Positions 43,507 to 50,400 of a stretch of 64,000 nt of DNA are shown here, piece after piece. The stretch comes from Micromonospora phaseoli (lineage in GTDB: Bacteria > Actinomycetota > Actinomycetes > Mycobacteriales > Micromonosporaceae), in contig NZ_FNYV01000002.1 of assembly GCF_900109115.1 (NCBI RefSeq), positions 558,001 to 622,000 of the forward strand, written 5' to 3'. The notes under the pieces were generated by a model. It saw only the letters and a program-made list of their open reading frames with translations, ran no database searches and was not told the DNA's origin. Positions within the stretch are counted from its first letter, which is position 1. The number at the start of each line of letters is the position of its first letter. Position numbers and translations under genes: made by a program.

Positions 43507-44424
43507 TCAGCGTCCCTTCGCGTAGCGGGGGTCGAGCCGGTCGCGCAGCGCGTCGCCGAGCACGTTGAAGGCCATCACGACGGTGAGGATGGCCAGGCCG
43601 GGGAAGACGCTGACCCACCACATCGACAGGTCCTGGGAGCCGAGGGCGACCATGGAGCCCCACTCGGCGGCCGGTGGGCGGGGGCCCAGGCCCAGGAAGG
43701 AGAGCGCGGCGAGCAGCAGCACCGCGTTGCCGAGCTCCAGGGTGGCCAGCACGATCGCCGGGCCGATGCTGTTGGGCAGCACGTCGCGGCGCAGCGCGCG
43801 GACCGGGCCGACACCGAGCAGCCGCGCGGCGCTGAGGTAGTCGTCGCCGCGCATGCTGAGCACGGCGCTGCGGATGACCCGGGCGTAGACCGGCCAGGAG
43901 ACGATGACCAGCGCGAGGACGGCGTTGCGGGTGTTCGGCCCGAAGGCGGCGGTCACCGCCATGGCCAGGATGATCTGCGGGAAGGCGAAGACCAGGTCGG
44001 TCAGCCGCATCAGCGCCTCGTCGGCGAACCGCCCGACGTATCCGGCGACCAGCCCGAGCAGGCCACCGATGAGCAGCGCCAGCGAGACGATGGCCAGGGC
44101 CAGCGGGATGGACAGCCGGGCGCCGTAGATGACCCGGCTGAGGATGTCGCGGCCCAGCGAGTCGGTGCCGAACCAGTGCGCCGCCGACGGTGAGGCGTAC
44201 CCGTCGGCGCTCTGGGCGAGTGGATCGTACGGTGCGATGAGCGGGGCGAACAGCGCCACCAGCAGCCACCCGCCGAGGATGGTCAGGGCCGCCGCGGCGA
44301 TCGGCTGCCGCCAGACCGGCCGGCTGGTCGGGCCGCCGCGCAGCCGGCCGAGCCAGCGACGCCGGGTCAGCGCCCGGTCCACCTTCGGGTCTCCGGCCAC
44401 CGGGTCGGGTGCGATCATCGTCAT
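43507..44424 (-). CDS. Peptide ABC transporter permease (OppC/DppC-like)
   Basis: This 305-residue permease has an N-terminal cytoplasmic lead, about six helices and the typical WFGTDSLGRDILSRVIYGARLSIPLALAIV and EALMRLTDLVFAFPQIILAMAV segments. It also has the EAA-type loop YLSAARLLGVGPVRALRRDVLPNSIGP. ATG 44424 overlaps the OppB stop (ATGA); the frame that stays open upstream is a shadow of OppB. Confidence 0.92.
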   Translation of the reverse strand: MTMIAPDPVAGDPKVDRALTRRRWLGRLRGGPTSRPVWRQPIAAAALTILGGWLLVALFAPLIAPYDPLAQSADGYASPSAAHWFGTDSLGRDILSRVIYGARLSIPLALAIVSLALLIGGLLGLVAGYVGRFADEALMRLTDLVFAFPQIILAMAVTAAFGPNTRNAVLALVIVSWPVYARVIRSAVLSMRGDDYLSAARLLGVGPVRALRRDVLPNSIGPAIVLATLELGNAVLLLAALSFLGLGPRPPAAEWGSMVALGSQDLSMWWVSVFPGLAILTVVMAFNVLGDALRDRLDPRYAKGR

Positions 44425-45512
44425 GACAGGCGGATCCTCGGGTCGATGAGCCCGTACAGCAGGTCGACGGTCAGGTTGACCAGGGTGTAGACCAGCGCCA
44501 CGAACAGGCTGACGCCGAGGATCGCGGGCAGGTCCAGGGCGGTGGCGCTGCGGTAGGCGTACTGGCCGAGGCCGGGCCAGCCGAAGATGCTCTCCACCAG
44601 CACCGTCCCGGACAGCAGCGAGGCGAAGGCCAGGCCGGAGACGGTGACCACCGGGACCAGGCCGGCGCGCAGCAGGTGCCGGCGCAGCACCACCCGGGTC
44701 GGCAGACCCTTGGCGTACGCGGCCCGGATGTAGTCCTGCTGGAGCACCTCCAGCATGGCGGAGCGGACGAAGCGCACCAGCAGCGCCACGGTCAGCGAGG
44801 TCAGCACCAGCACCGGCAGGACCAGGTGCTGGGCGGCGTCCCAGGCGACCGCCCACTGTCCGGCCAGGGCCGCGTCGACGGTGTACATGCCGGTGACGGT
44901 GGGCGGCGGGCTGAACCCGGTGGAGAGCCGCCCACCGCTGGGGGCCAGGCCGAGCTGGTAGAAGAAGACGTAGAGCACCACGAGGGAGAGCCAGAACGGC
45001 GGGGTGGAGAGGCCGAGCAGGGCACCGATCCGGACGAGATGGTCGGTGACCCGACCGTTGCGGACCGCCGCGAGCATGCCGATGCCGGTGCCGATCAGCA
45101 GCGCCAGCACCATGGTGGGGATGGCCAGCTCCATCGTCGCCGGCACGTACCGCACCAGGTCGTCCAGGACCGCCCGCCCGGTCTGCTGGGAGGTGCCCAG
45201 GTCGCCGTGCAGCAGGTTGCCCAGGTAGTGCAGGTACTGGGCCCAGAGCGGCTGGTCCAGCCCCCACTTCTCGCGGAAGGCGGCAACCGTGGCCGGGTCG
45301 TTGAGCGCCTGGTCGGACAGGTTGGCGGTGACCGGGTCTCCGGGTACCACGTTGACCAGCCCGAACGTCACCACCGTGACGCCCAGCAGCAGTCCGGCGG
45401 TGATCGCCAGCCGCTTGGCCAGGAAGGCCAGCAGCGGGTGCGTGCGTCGCGGCCGGGGCCGGGACGCGGTCGTGGTGACCGCGCCCGGCTCGCCGTTGTG
45501 GAGCGTCGTCAT
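44421..45512 (-). CDS. Peptide ABC transporter permease (OppB/DppB-like)
   Basis: This 363-residue permease has FLAKRLAITAGLLLGVTVVTFGLVNVVPGDPV at the start, a large extracytoplasmic loop (SGGRLSTGFSPPPTV) and the EAA loop YIRAAYAKGLPTRVVLRRHLLRAGLVPVVT. It ends VESIFGWPGLGQYAYRSATALDLPAILG and LLYGLIDPRIRLS as usual. It lies 9 bp after the binding-protein gene and overlaps OppC by 4 bp. Confidence 0.93.
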   Translation of the reverse strand: MTTLHNGEPGAVTTTASRPRPRRTHPLLAFLAKRLAITAGLLLGVTVVTFGLVNVVPGDPVTANLSDQALNDPATVAAFREKWGLDQPLWAQYLHYLGNLLHGDLGTSQQTGRAVLDDLVRYVPATMELAIPTMVLALLIGTGIGMLAAVRNGRVTDHLVRIGALLGLSTPPFWLSLVVLYVFFYQLGLAPSGGRLSTGFSPPPTVTGMYTVDAALAGQWAVAWDAAQHLVLPVLVLTSLTVALLVRFVRSAMLEVLQQDYIRAAYAKGLPTRVVLRRHLLRAGLVPVVTVSGLAFASLLSGTVLVESIFGWPGLGQYAYRSATALDLPAILGVSLFVALVYTLVNLTVDLLYGLIDPRIRLS

Positions 45513-45521
45513 CTGGTGCGG

Positions 45522-47129
45522 CTACCTGCGACCGACCGCGGCCACGTCGACCTGCCAGCCGGCGGCGGAGTAGTCCGCCCCGGTCAGGTCGGCGGTCGCC
45601 ACCACGGTGGAGGAGTTGCTGGCCAACACGATGTACGGCGACGACTGGTTCATCAGCCGCTGCCATTCCTGCATCGCGGTGGCCCGGGCGGCCAGGTCGA
45701 GGGTCTCGGTGACCTGCTCGCCGGCGGCCACGACGGCCGGGTCGGCCCGCTGCACGGTCCAGCCCGAGCGCAGCGCGGTGGCCTGGCCGGGCGCCATGTT
45801 GTTGATCAGTGAGTCGGCGACCGGGTAGTTCAGGCTCTGCGGGGTGAAGCCCAGGGGCGACTTCCCGCCGCGCATCTCGTCCAGGAAGGTGGTCAGCGGC
45901 TGCGGGTTCAGCTCCAGCGTGATGCCGGCCTCGGCGGCGTCGCCCTGCACCTTGGTGGCCACGGTGCCGAGATCCACCCCCTTGTAGGTGATCGCCGGGT
46001 AGTTGAACGTGACCGTCGGGTTGTCCAGCCCGGCCTCGGCGAGCAGCGCCTTGGCCTTCGCCACGTCCCGGGTGGACGCCTCGCCCTCCGGCAGGGTGCC
46101 GGGGAAGGCGGGCGCGACCAGGCCGGCGCCGGGTGCGGCGCCCTCGCCGTACAGGGCGGCGATGCCCTGGTAGTCGATGGCGGCGCGCAGCGCCTGGTTG
46201 AACTTCGCGTTCGAGGTCACCGCGGACACGGCCGGGTCGGCGTTGAGGAAGAGGAAGTAGACGGTGTCCTGCACGCCGGAGGTCTGCAGGCTCTCGGGCA
46301 GGCCGTCGAGCAGTTTGCCGGAGATGTCCAGGGAGATCTCGGCGGCCTCCGCGCGCTGCATGGTCAGCTTCTGGGTCTGTACGTCCATGTTGCGCAGCAC
46401 CACCCGGTCGAACTGCGGCTTGTCGCCCCAGTAGTTCGGGTTGGCCTCCAGCACCACCTGCGCCGACGGGTCGTAGGACTTCAGCACGTACGGGCCGCTG
46501 CCGATGGAGTTGGTGTCCAGGTACTGCTGCGCGGTGTCGCCCTGCGCGGCGTCCTCGCCGTCCTTGGCGCCGTTCTCCTGGGCGACCTTGGCGTTGATCA
46601 CGCCGGTCGACGGCATCGCCAGCACGACCGGCACGTTCGGGTTGGGCGTGGCCGAGGTGACCACGACGGTGCTGTCGTCGGTCTTGCTGACGCTCAACTC
46701 GCTGACGGTGACCGCCGGGCTGCCCTTGATGTTCTTCAACCGGTTCAGCGAGAAGACCACGTCGTCGGCGGTCAGCGGGCTGCCGTCGGAGAAGGTCACG
46801 CCGGAGCGCAGCTTGAAGGTGAAGGTCGTCGCGTCCGCCGACGCCTCGTACGACTCGGCGAGCGCGGGGACCGGCGTACCGACGTCGGAGCCCTCGAACG
46901 TGACCAGGGTGTCGTAGAGGGCGTGCACGGCGGTCAGGCCGGTCGCCTCGTAGACGCGGCCGGGGTCGAGGGTCTTGAGGACGAACGACGTGTTCACGGT
47001 GAGGGTCGTGGCCGCACCACCGTTCGCGTTTCCACCGCCGCCACCTGCGGTGCAGGCGGTGGTGGAGATGATGGCCAGCGTCGCCAGAGCGAGTGCTCCG
47101 GCGCGGAGCCGGCGGGGGGACACCGACAT
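45522..47129 (-). CDS. Peptide-binding lipoprotein (SBP family 5)
   Basis: This 535-residue extracytoplasmic binding protein has a lipoprotein signal with the lipid cysteine in ISTTAC (about residue 26), then a Gly-rich linker and the SBP_bac_5 signatures ALAESYEASADATTFTFKLRSGVTFSDGSPLTADDVVFSLNRL and NPNYWGDKPQFDRVVL. It is the first gene of the ten-gene operon and divergent from the XRE-cupin regulator. The family binds di- and oligopeptides and other compounds. Confidence 0.92.
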   Translation of the reverse strand: MSVSPRRLRAGALALATLAIISTTACTAGGGGGNANGGAATTLTVNTSFVLKTLDPGRVYEATGLTAVHALYDTLVTFEGSDVGTPVPALAESYEASADATTFTFKLRSGVTFSDGSPLTADDVVFSLNRLKNIKGSPAVTVSELSVSKTDDSTVVVTSATPNPNVPVVLAMPSTGVINAKVAQENGAKDGEDAAQGDTAQQYLDTNSIGSGPYVLKSYDPSAQVVLEANPNYWGDKPQFDRVVLRNMDVQTQKLTMQRAEAAEISLDISGKLLDGLPESLQTSGVQDTVYFLFLNADPAVSAVTSNAKFNQALRAAIDYQGIAALYGEGAAPGAGLVAPAFPGTLPEGEASTRDVAKAKALLAEAGLDNPTVTFNYPAITYKGVDLGTVATKVQGDAAEAGITLELNPQPLTTFLDEMRGGKSPLGFTPQSLNYPVADSLINNMAPGQATALRSGWTVQRADPAVVAAGEQVTETLDLAARATAMQEWQRLMNQSSPYIVLASNSSTVVATADLTGADYSAAGWQVDVAAVGRR

Positions 47130-47455
47130 GCTGTTCCTACCTTCGTATGGCGCGGCTCGCTACGCGGGGTCCGCGGGGGCATCGACGGCCCGGCGGCACC
47201 ACCACCGGTCGGGCCCTCGGGCCGGTGACGGTGTCTCGGGTTTTCGGGGTGCGTCCGGTTTTCGGGTGCGTCGGTTTCAGAACTGTGTCGTCGCAGGGTT
47301 GGATGTAGGCCGGGCTCGCGTTCGTCCGGTTCATGCCCGGACGCAGCGTGTCTACCAGTACCAAACAACGCCGGCCTCTTGTTTGACCACCCTAAACAGG
47401 CCCGTGTAGTTTGGTCAAACATTTTCAGCCACACTGTTTCGGAGCGAGGACCCCC
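47130..47455. promoter_or_regulatory. Divergent control region of the peptide-uptake operon
   Basis: 326 bp between the binding-protein gene and the XRE-cupin gene. It holds the operator at 47380-47421 near the regulator end. On the operon side, a short imperfect direct repeat (GGTTTTCGGG-TGCGTC twice, near 47228-47270) falls in the operon leader or promoter. A relatively AT-rich stretch at 47340-47430 probably holds both promoters. No small ORF was convincing. Confidence 0.5.
47380..47421. promoter_or_regulatory. Strong inverted operator for the XRE-cupin regulator
   Basis: TGTTTGACCA (47380-47389) and TGGTCAAACA (47412-47421) are perfect 10-bp inverted repeats with a 22-bp spacer. Each extends into a 17-bp site: the left copy read on the minus strand and the right copy read on the plus strand agree at 14 of 17 positions. 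So there are two inverted copies of one operator, 35 bp upstream of the regulator start. Confidence 0.7.
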
Positions 47456-47992
47456 ATGCTCGGTGACCGACTGCGCGATCTGCGCCAGCAGCACTCCCTC
47501 ACGCTGCGGCAGCTCGCCACAGCAGCCGACGTGTCACCCGCGCTGCTCAGTCAGATCGAGAACGGCGCGACCGACCCGAGCCTGTCCACCCTGCGAAAGC
47601 TCGCCCGGGTCTTCGACACGTCCATCGCCGAACTGTTCTCCGAACCGGAAGCGCCACCCGTACACATCAGCCGGGTCGGCACCCGGAGCCTGCTGACCGC
47701 ACCCCCCGGCCAAATCACCTACGAGCGGCTCACCCCGGGCCGGGGCGACCTGGAGGTGCTCCAGGCCAATCTCGCCCCCGGTGACGCCAGCTCGGCTGAA
47801 CCCTGGGCGCATCCCTCCACCGAGTGCGCCATCATCGTCAGCGGCGAGGTCGTCGCCGAGATCGGCGGCGAGTCGTACGCCCTCTGCGCCGGCGAGGCCG
47901 TCACCTTCGACTCGCGCCTGCCCCACCTCTACCGCAACGCCAGCGCCCAGCCGGCCCACCTCGTCATCGCGGTCACCCCACCCACCCCGTAA
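47456..47992 (+). CDS. XRE-family regulator with C-terminal cupin domain
   Basis: This 178-residue regulator has an N-terminal helix-turn-helix (SLTLRQLATAADVSPALLSQIENGATDPSLSTLRKLARVF, about residues 14-53) and a cupin domain (EPWAHPSTECAIIVSGEVVAEIGGESYALCAGEAVTFDSRLPHLYRN). ATG 47456 follows GAGGA at 5 bases. The architecture fits the PuuR/SutR-type regulators that sense a metabolite through the cupin. It is transcribed divergently from the peptide-uptake operon, with a strong inverted operator between, so it probably represses or activates that operon. Confidence 0.92.
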   Translation: MLGDRLRDLRQQHSLTLRQLATAADVSPALLSQIENGATDPSLSTLRKLARVFDTSIAELFSEPEAPPVHISRVGTRSLLTAPPGQITYERLTPGRGDLEVLQANLAPGDASSAEPWAHPSTECAIIVSGEVVAEIGGESYALCAGEAVTFDSRLPHLYRNASAQPAHLVIAVTPPTP

Positions 47993-48026
47993 CAGCGGCC
48001 CGCCCGGCGGCCCCCCGGCACAGCGG

Positions 48027-48060
48027 GAAGCGCCCACCCCCGGTGTGGGGTGGGCGCTTC
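48027..48060. terminator. Hairpin terminator after the XRE-cupin gene
   Basis: A perfect 14-bp stem (GAAGCGCCCACCCC and its complement) with the 6-base loop CGGTGT, 35 bp after the stop. It is the likely end of the regulator transcript and may also stop the DUF397 transcript from the other side. Confidence 0.85.
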
Positions 48061-48097
48061 TCGTGCGTCTGGGTCAGGGCCGCTCGGACCGGCCGGG

Positions 48098-48289
48098 TCA
48101 GGGCCGCTCGACGGCCCGGGCGACGAACGCCCGCCACGCCGCCGGAGCGAAGACCAACGCCGGGCCGGCCGGGTCCTTCGAGTCGCGTACCCCGACCACA
48201 CCGGACACGTTGTCGGCCACCTCGACGCAGTCGCCGCCGTTGCCGCCGCTCTTGCTGCTCTTGCGCCATCGCGCGCCGGTCAGGTCCAT
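48098..48289 (-). CDS. DUF397 protein
   Basis: The 63-residue protein starts MDLTGARWRKSSKSGGNGGDC and continues VEVADNVSGVVGVRDSKDPAGPALVFAPAAWRAFV, the standard DUF397 pattern. DUF397 genes lie next to XRE-DUF5753 genes in actinomycetes, often described as a developmental or toxin-antitoxin-like pair. Here the 10-bp overlap with its upstream partner is kept, but that partner is broken by frameshifts, so this copy may be an orphan. Confidence 0.92.
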   Translation of the reverse strand: MDLTGARWRKSSKSGGNGGDCVEVADNVSGVVGVRDSKDPAGPALVFAPAAWRAFVARAVERP

Positions 48290-49018
48290 GATGCCGCCGC
48301 TTCTCTCAACAGGTCCAGAGTCCGCCCGCGGGGAAGCGCCTCGCCGCGGATGCGTTCCCACCGCCGCTCCAGGTTAACAAGGTCCGACGGCTGGTCCAGG
48401 ATCTGCGCCCGCGCCGGACCGTCCACATGCGCCACCCGCTTGCCGTCCGGCATGTCCGCGATGACGAACGGCCCGTCCAGGCCGGGATAGCTGGGCGCGT
48501 CGGCGGGCACCACGTGCAGTTGCAGGCTCGGCAGATCGGCGCAGGTCAGCAGGTGCGCGAGCTGGGCCGCCATCAGCGCCCGGTCGTCGCCCACCCGCCG
48601 GCGCAGGACCCCCTCGTCGAGCACCGCGACCAACAGGGGCCCACGCTCGCGGTGCAGGATCGCCTGCCGGCTGAGCCGCGCGGCGACGAGATCGTCGGCG
48701 GCCTCGGCCGTCAGCACCCCGCCGACCAGCGTCGCCCGGGCGTAACGCCTCGGTCTGCAACAGGCCCGGCACCCAGGCCAGCTGAAACGCGCGCAGAGTC
48801 GTGGCCTCGCGTTCGATGTCGACCCAGGGTCGGAACCAGACCGGTTCTCGCCGCCGGACGATGTCCGGCCAGAGCGCGTCGACATCCTGCTCAAGCAGGT
48901 CTGCGACCGTGGCGCGATGCCGACCTTGCGGGTCGCGTCCCACCTGGCGCTGCCGGGCGTGCGGCAGCGCCTGGCCGTGCGGTCCGGCGAAGCTGAACCT
49001 GCTCGCCGAGTACGGCAC
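48280..49018 (-). pseudogene. Frameshifted XRE/DUF5753 gene
   Basis: The intact C-terminal part (ATLVGGVLTAEAADDLVAARLSRQAILHRE and on to the 48280 end) is the DUF5753 domain that normally follows an XRE helix-turn-helix. Its N-terminal half is in another frame: LLEQDVDALWPDIVRRREPVW, then ATTLRAFQLAWVPGLLQTEA, after which the frame changes. The break is an extra base near 48744-48745, where the sequence GAGGCGTTACGCC should read GAGGCGTACGCC. Further up, RWDATRKVG of the helix-turn-helix is in the third frame, implying a second frameshift. The start of the gene (about 40 residues) is missing. It is therefore a pseudogene. Confidence 0.8.
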
Positions 49019-49220
49019 TCGGCGGACCGACCTGCTGGTCTACCTGGCGACCCGGTGGGAGGAGGCGGTACGGCAGCTCACCGACGCGGACTCCGGCGTG
49101 CGCGCGCAACAGCTGCACGACCGGTTCACGGCCTGGGTACCGACGCGCCCGCCGCACCCGGCATCCTCACCGGGGCAGGGCGGGGGACGGGTCAGACGAA
49201 GAAGCCGGCGCGCAGGTTGA
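48985..49220 (+). pseudogene. C-terminal fragment of an unrecognised gene
   Basis: A plus-strand frame from about 48985 reads like true coding sequence (LLAEYGTRRTDLLVYLATRW, then EEAVRQLTDADSGVRAQQLHDRFTAWV, then a Pro-rich tail) and stops at 49220. No start codon or ribosome binding site suits it. Its beginning lies exactly where the neighbouring DUF5753 pseudogene has lost its own N-terminus, so this looks like a deletion junction between two truncated genes pointing away from each other. I do not recognise the family. Confidence 0.4.
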
Positions 49221-49671
49221 TGCCATGCTCCAGCCACGCTTTGAGGCAGCAGAGCATGCTGGTCCAGCCCTCGCAGTTGCCGTACGACGCGCGCTGGCCC
49301 GCTGGCGTGGGGCGCCAGCCCTCCTCGGCGATGGTGACCAGGGTGCGGTCCTCACCCAACGCCTCGAACTCCATGGTGACGGTCGTCGAGTAGGCCGCAC
49401 CCGCGACCGGCGTGTCCGCCGTGGACTGCGCGCCGTCGGCCGCCTCCCAGCGCAGCACGATCCGCCGATCCTGCTCGACCTCGACCACCTCGACCGGAAA
49501 CGCCCCCGGGAAGTCGGCGAAGTCCCAGGTGACGGTGGCACCGGTGACCAGCCGGCCCTTCGCGCCGCCGGTGGTGAAGTACCGCGAGAGCTGGTCCGGG
49601 TCGGCCACCGCCTCGAACACCTCGCGTACCGGACGGCTGATCCGCCCGGCGATCTTGAAACGCAGGTCCAC
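49192..49671 (-). CDS. SRPBCC (AHSA1-like) domain protein
   Basis: This 159-residue protein has the START-like fold of AHSA1/SRPBCC proteins: VDLRFKIAGRISRPVREVFEAVADPDQLSRYFTTGGAKGRL at the N-terminus, WDFADFPGAFPVEVVEVEQDRRIVLRWE in the middle and TLVTIAEEGWRPTPAGQRASYGNCEGWTSMLCCLKAWLEHG at the C-terminus. GTG 49671 follows GGGGAG at 6 bases. SRPBCC proteins of this class often lie beside an ArsR regulator, as here. It could bind or convert a hydrophobic ligand; which one is unknown. Confidence 0.88.
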   Translation of the reverse strand: MDLRFKIAGRISRPVREVFEAVADPDQLSRYFTTGGAKGRLVTGATVTWDFADFPGAFPVEVVEVEQDRRIVLRWEAADGAQSTADTPVAGAAYSTTVTMEFEALGEDRTLVTIAEEGWRPTPAGQRASYGNCEGWTSMLCCLKAWLEHGINLRAGFFV

Positions 49672-49689
49672 GGTGATCTCCCCTCGCCG

Positions 49690-49713
49690 ACATGTTGTAT
49701 CTTTATAACATGT
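49690..49713. promoter_or_regulatory. Palindromic ArsR operator overlapping the arsR start codon
   Basis: ACATGTTGTA-TCTT-TATAACATGT: 9 of 10 bases in each arm pair. The site covers the start codon of the ArsR gene and lies 19 bp from the SRPBCC start. It is an unusually AT-rich patch, and its placement fits autorepression and co-control of both divergent genes. Confidence 0.6.
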
Positions 49714-50072
49714 CGTCGCGCCGTGGTCAGTCACCGGAACCAGACCCGGTCGACGAGGACGGCGTCTTCAAGGCGCTGGCGTCGCCGACCCGGCGGCGGA
49801 TCCTCGACCTGCTGAAGGACCACGCCCGCACCACGGGCGACCTCTGCGAACTCATCCCCGAGCTGGACCGGTGCACGGTGATGCAGCACCTCCGAGTCCT
49901 CGAGACCGCCGGCCTGGTCATCGCCCAACGCAAGGGCCGCGAGCGGTGGAACCACCTCGACCCGCTGCCGATCAAGCACATCCACGACCGCTGGATCGGC
50001 GAGTACGCCAGCGCCGCGGTCGGCATGCTCGCCACCCTCAAGACCGAGCTCGAAGGTCGGCCGCCCGAGTAG
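49710..50072 (+). CDS. ArsR-family winged-helix regulator
   Basis: This 120-residue regulator has DGVFKALASPTRRRILDLLKDHARTTGDLCELIPELDRCTVMQHLRVLETAGLVIAQRKGRERWNHLDP, the winged helix of ArsR proteins. The metal-binding ELCVCDL-type box of true metal sensors is not present, so the ligand is probably not a metal. It faces the SRPBCC gene across a palindrome that covers its start codon, a frequent pairing in which the regulator controls the START-like protein. Confidence 0.9.
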   Translation: MSSRRGQSPEPDPVDEDGVFKALASPTRRRILDLLKDHARTTGDLCELIPELDRCTVMQHLRVLETAGLVIAQRKGRERWNHLDPLPIKHIHDRWIGEYASAAVGMLATLKTELEGRPPE

Positions 50073-50081
50073 GGACGGCGC

Positions 50082-50202
50082 GGCACCGGCCGGCAGAACC
50101 TCTCCAACCACCTGGGCTGCCTGCGCGGCTGCGGCCTGGTCGTGGCGGTCCCGGAAGCCGCCGCTCCCGTTACGAACCGGCCGATCCCCGGCTCGCCCAC
50201 CA
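50082..50202 (+). pseudogene. Fragment of a second ArsR (CmtR-like) gene
   Basis: The stretch RQNLSNHLGCLRGCGLVVAVPE (about 50091-50156) matches the recognition helix of cadmium/lead-sensing ArsR proteins. One base has then been lost, and the frame continues as RRSRYEPADPRLAH (about 50158-50202), the wing of the same fold. Both ends of the gene are absent. It is a relic of a metal-sensing regulator next to the intact, unrelated ArsR gene. Confidence 0.6.
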
Positions 50203-50299
50203 AGGAACGCCGAGACGCCTGGCGAGGCGACGCCTGCTGCGCCCCCCAGCACCGTCGGCCCGCCGCCCGCCGAGCGTCGGCAGCCCACTGCCAACAGTC

Positions 50300-50347
50300 T
50301 TGACAGTTACCTACGACATCGACAAACTTCGTCGGGAGAGCGCTCTC
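50300..50347 (+). promoter_or_regulatory. Likely promoter and LacI-type operator for the second protease
   Basis: TTGACA (50300-50305) fits a -35 element. The perfect 12-bp palindrome GAGAGCGCTCTC (50336-50347) lies just downstream and 53 bp before the start codon. Its GAGCGCTC core resembles operators of actinomycete LacI-family regulators; no such regulator is nearby. Confidence 0.45.
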
Positions 50348-50400
50348 ACCGTCCGACCTCCCGCGATGCCGCGCATCGCCCCACCCCCAAGGAGGAATCC

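Noticed and set aside
47228-47270. Short imperfect direct repeat GGTTTTCGGG-TGCGTC in the peptide-operon leader
   Set aside because: There are only two copies of about 16 bp with a one-base difference, which is not enough to call a functional repeat.
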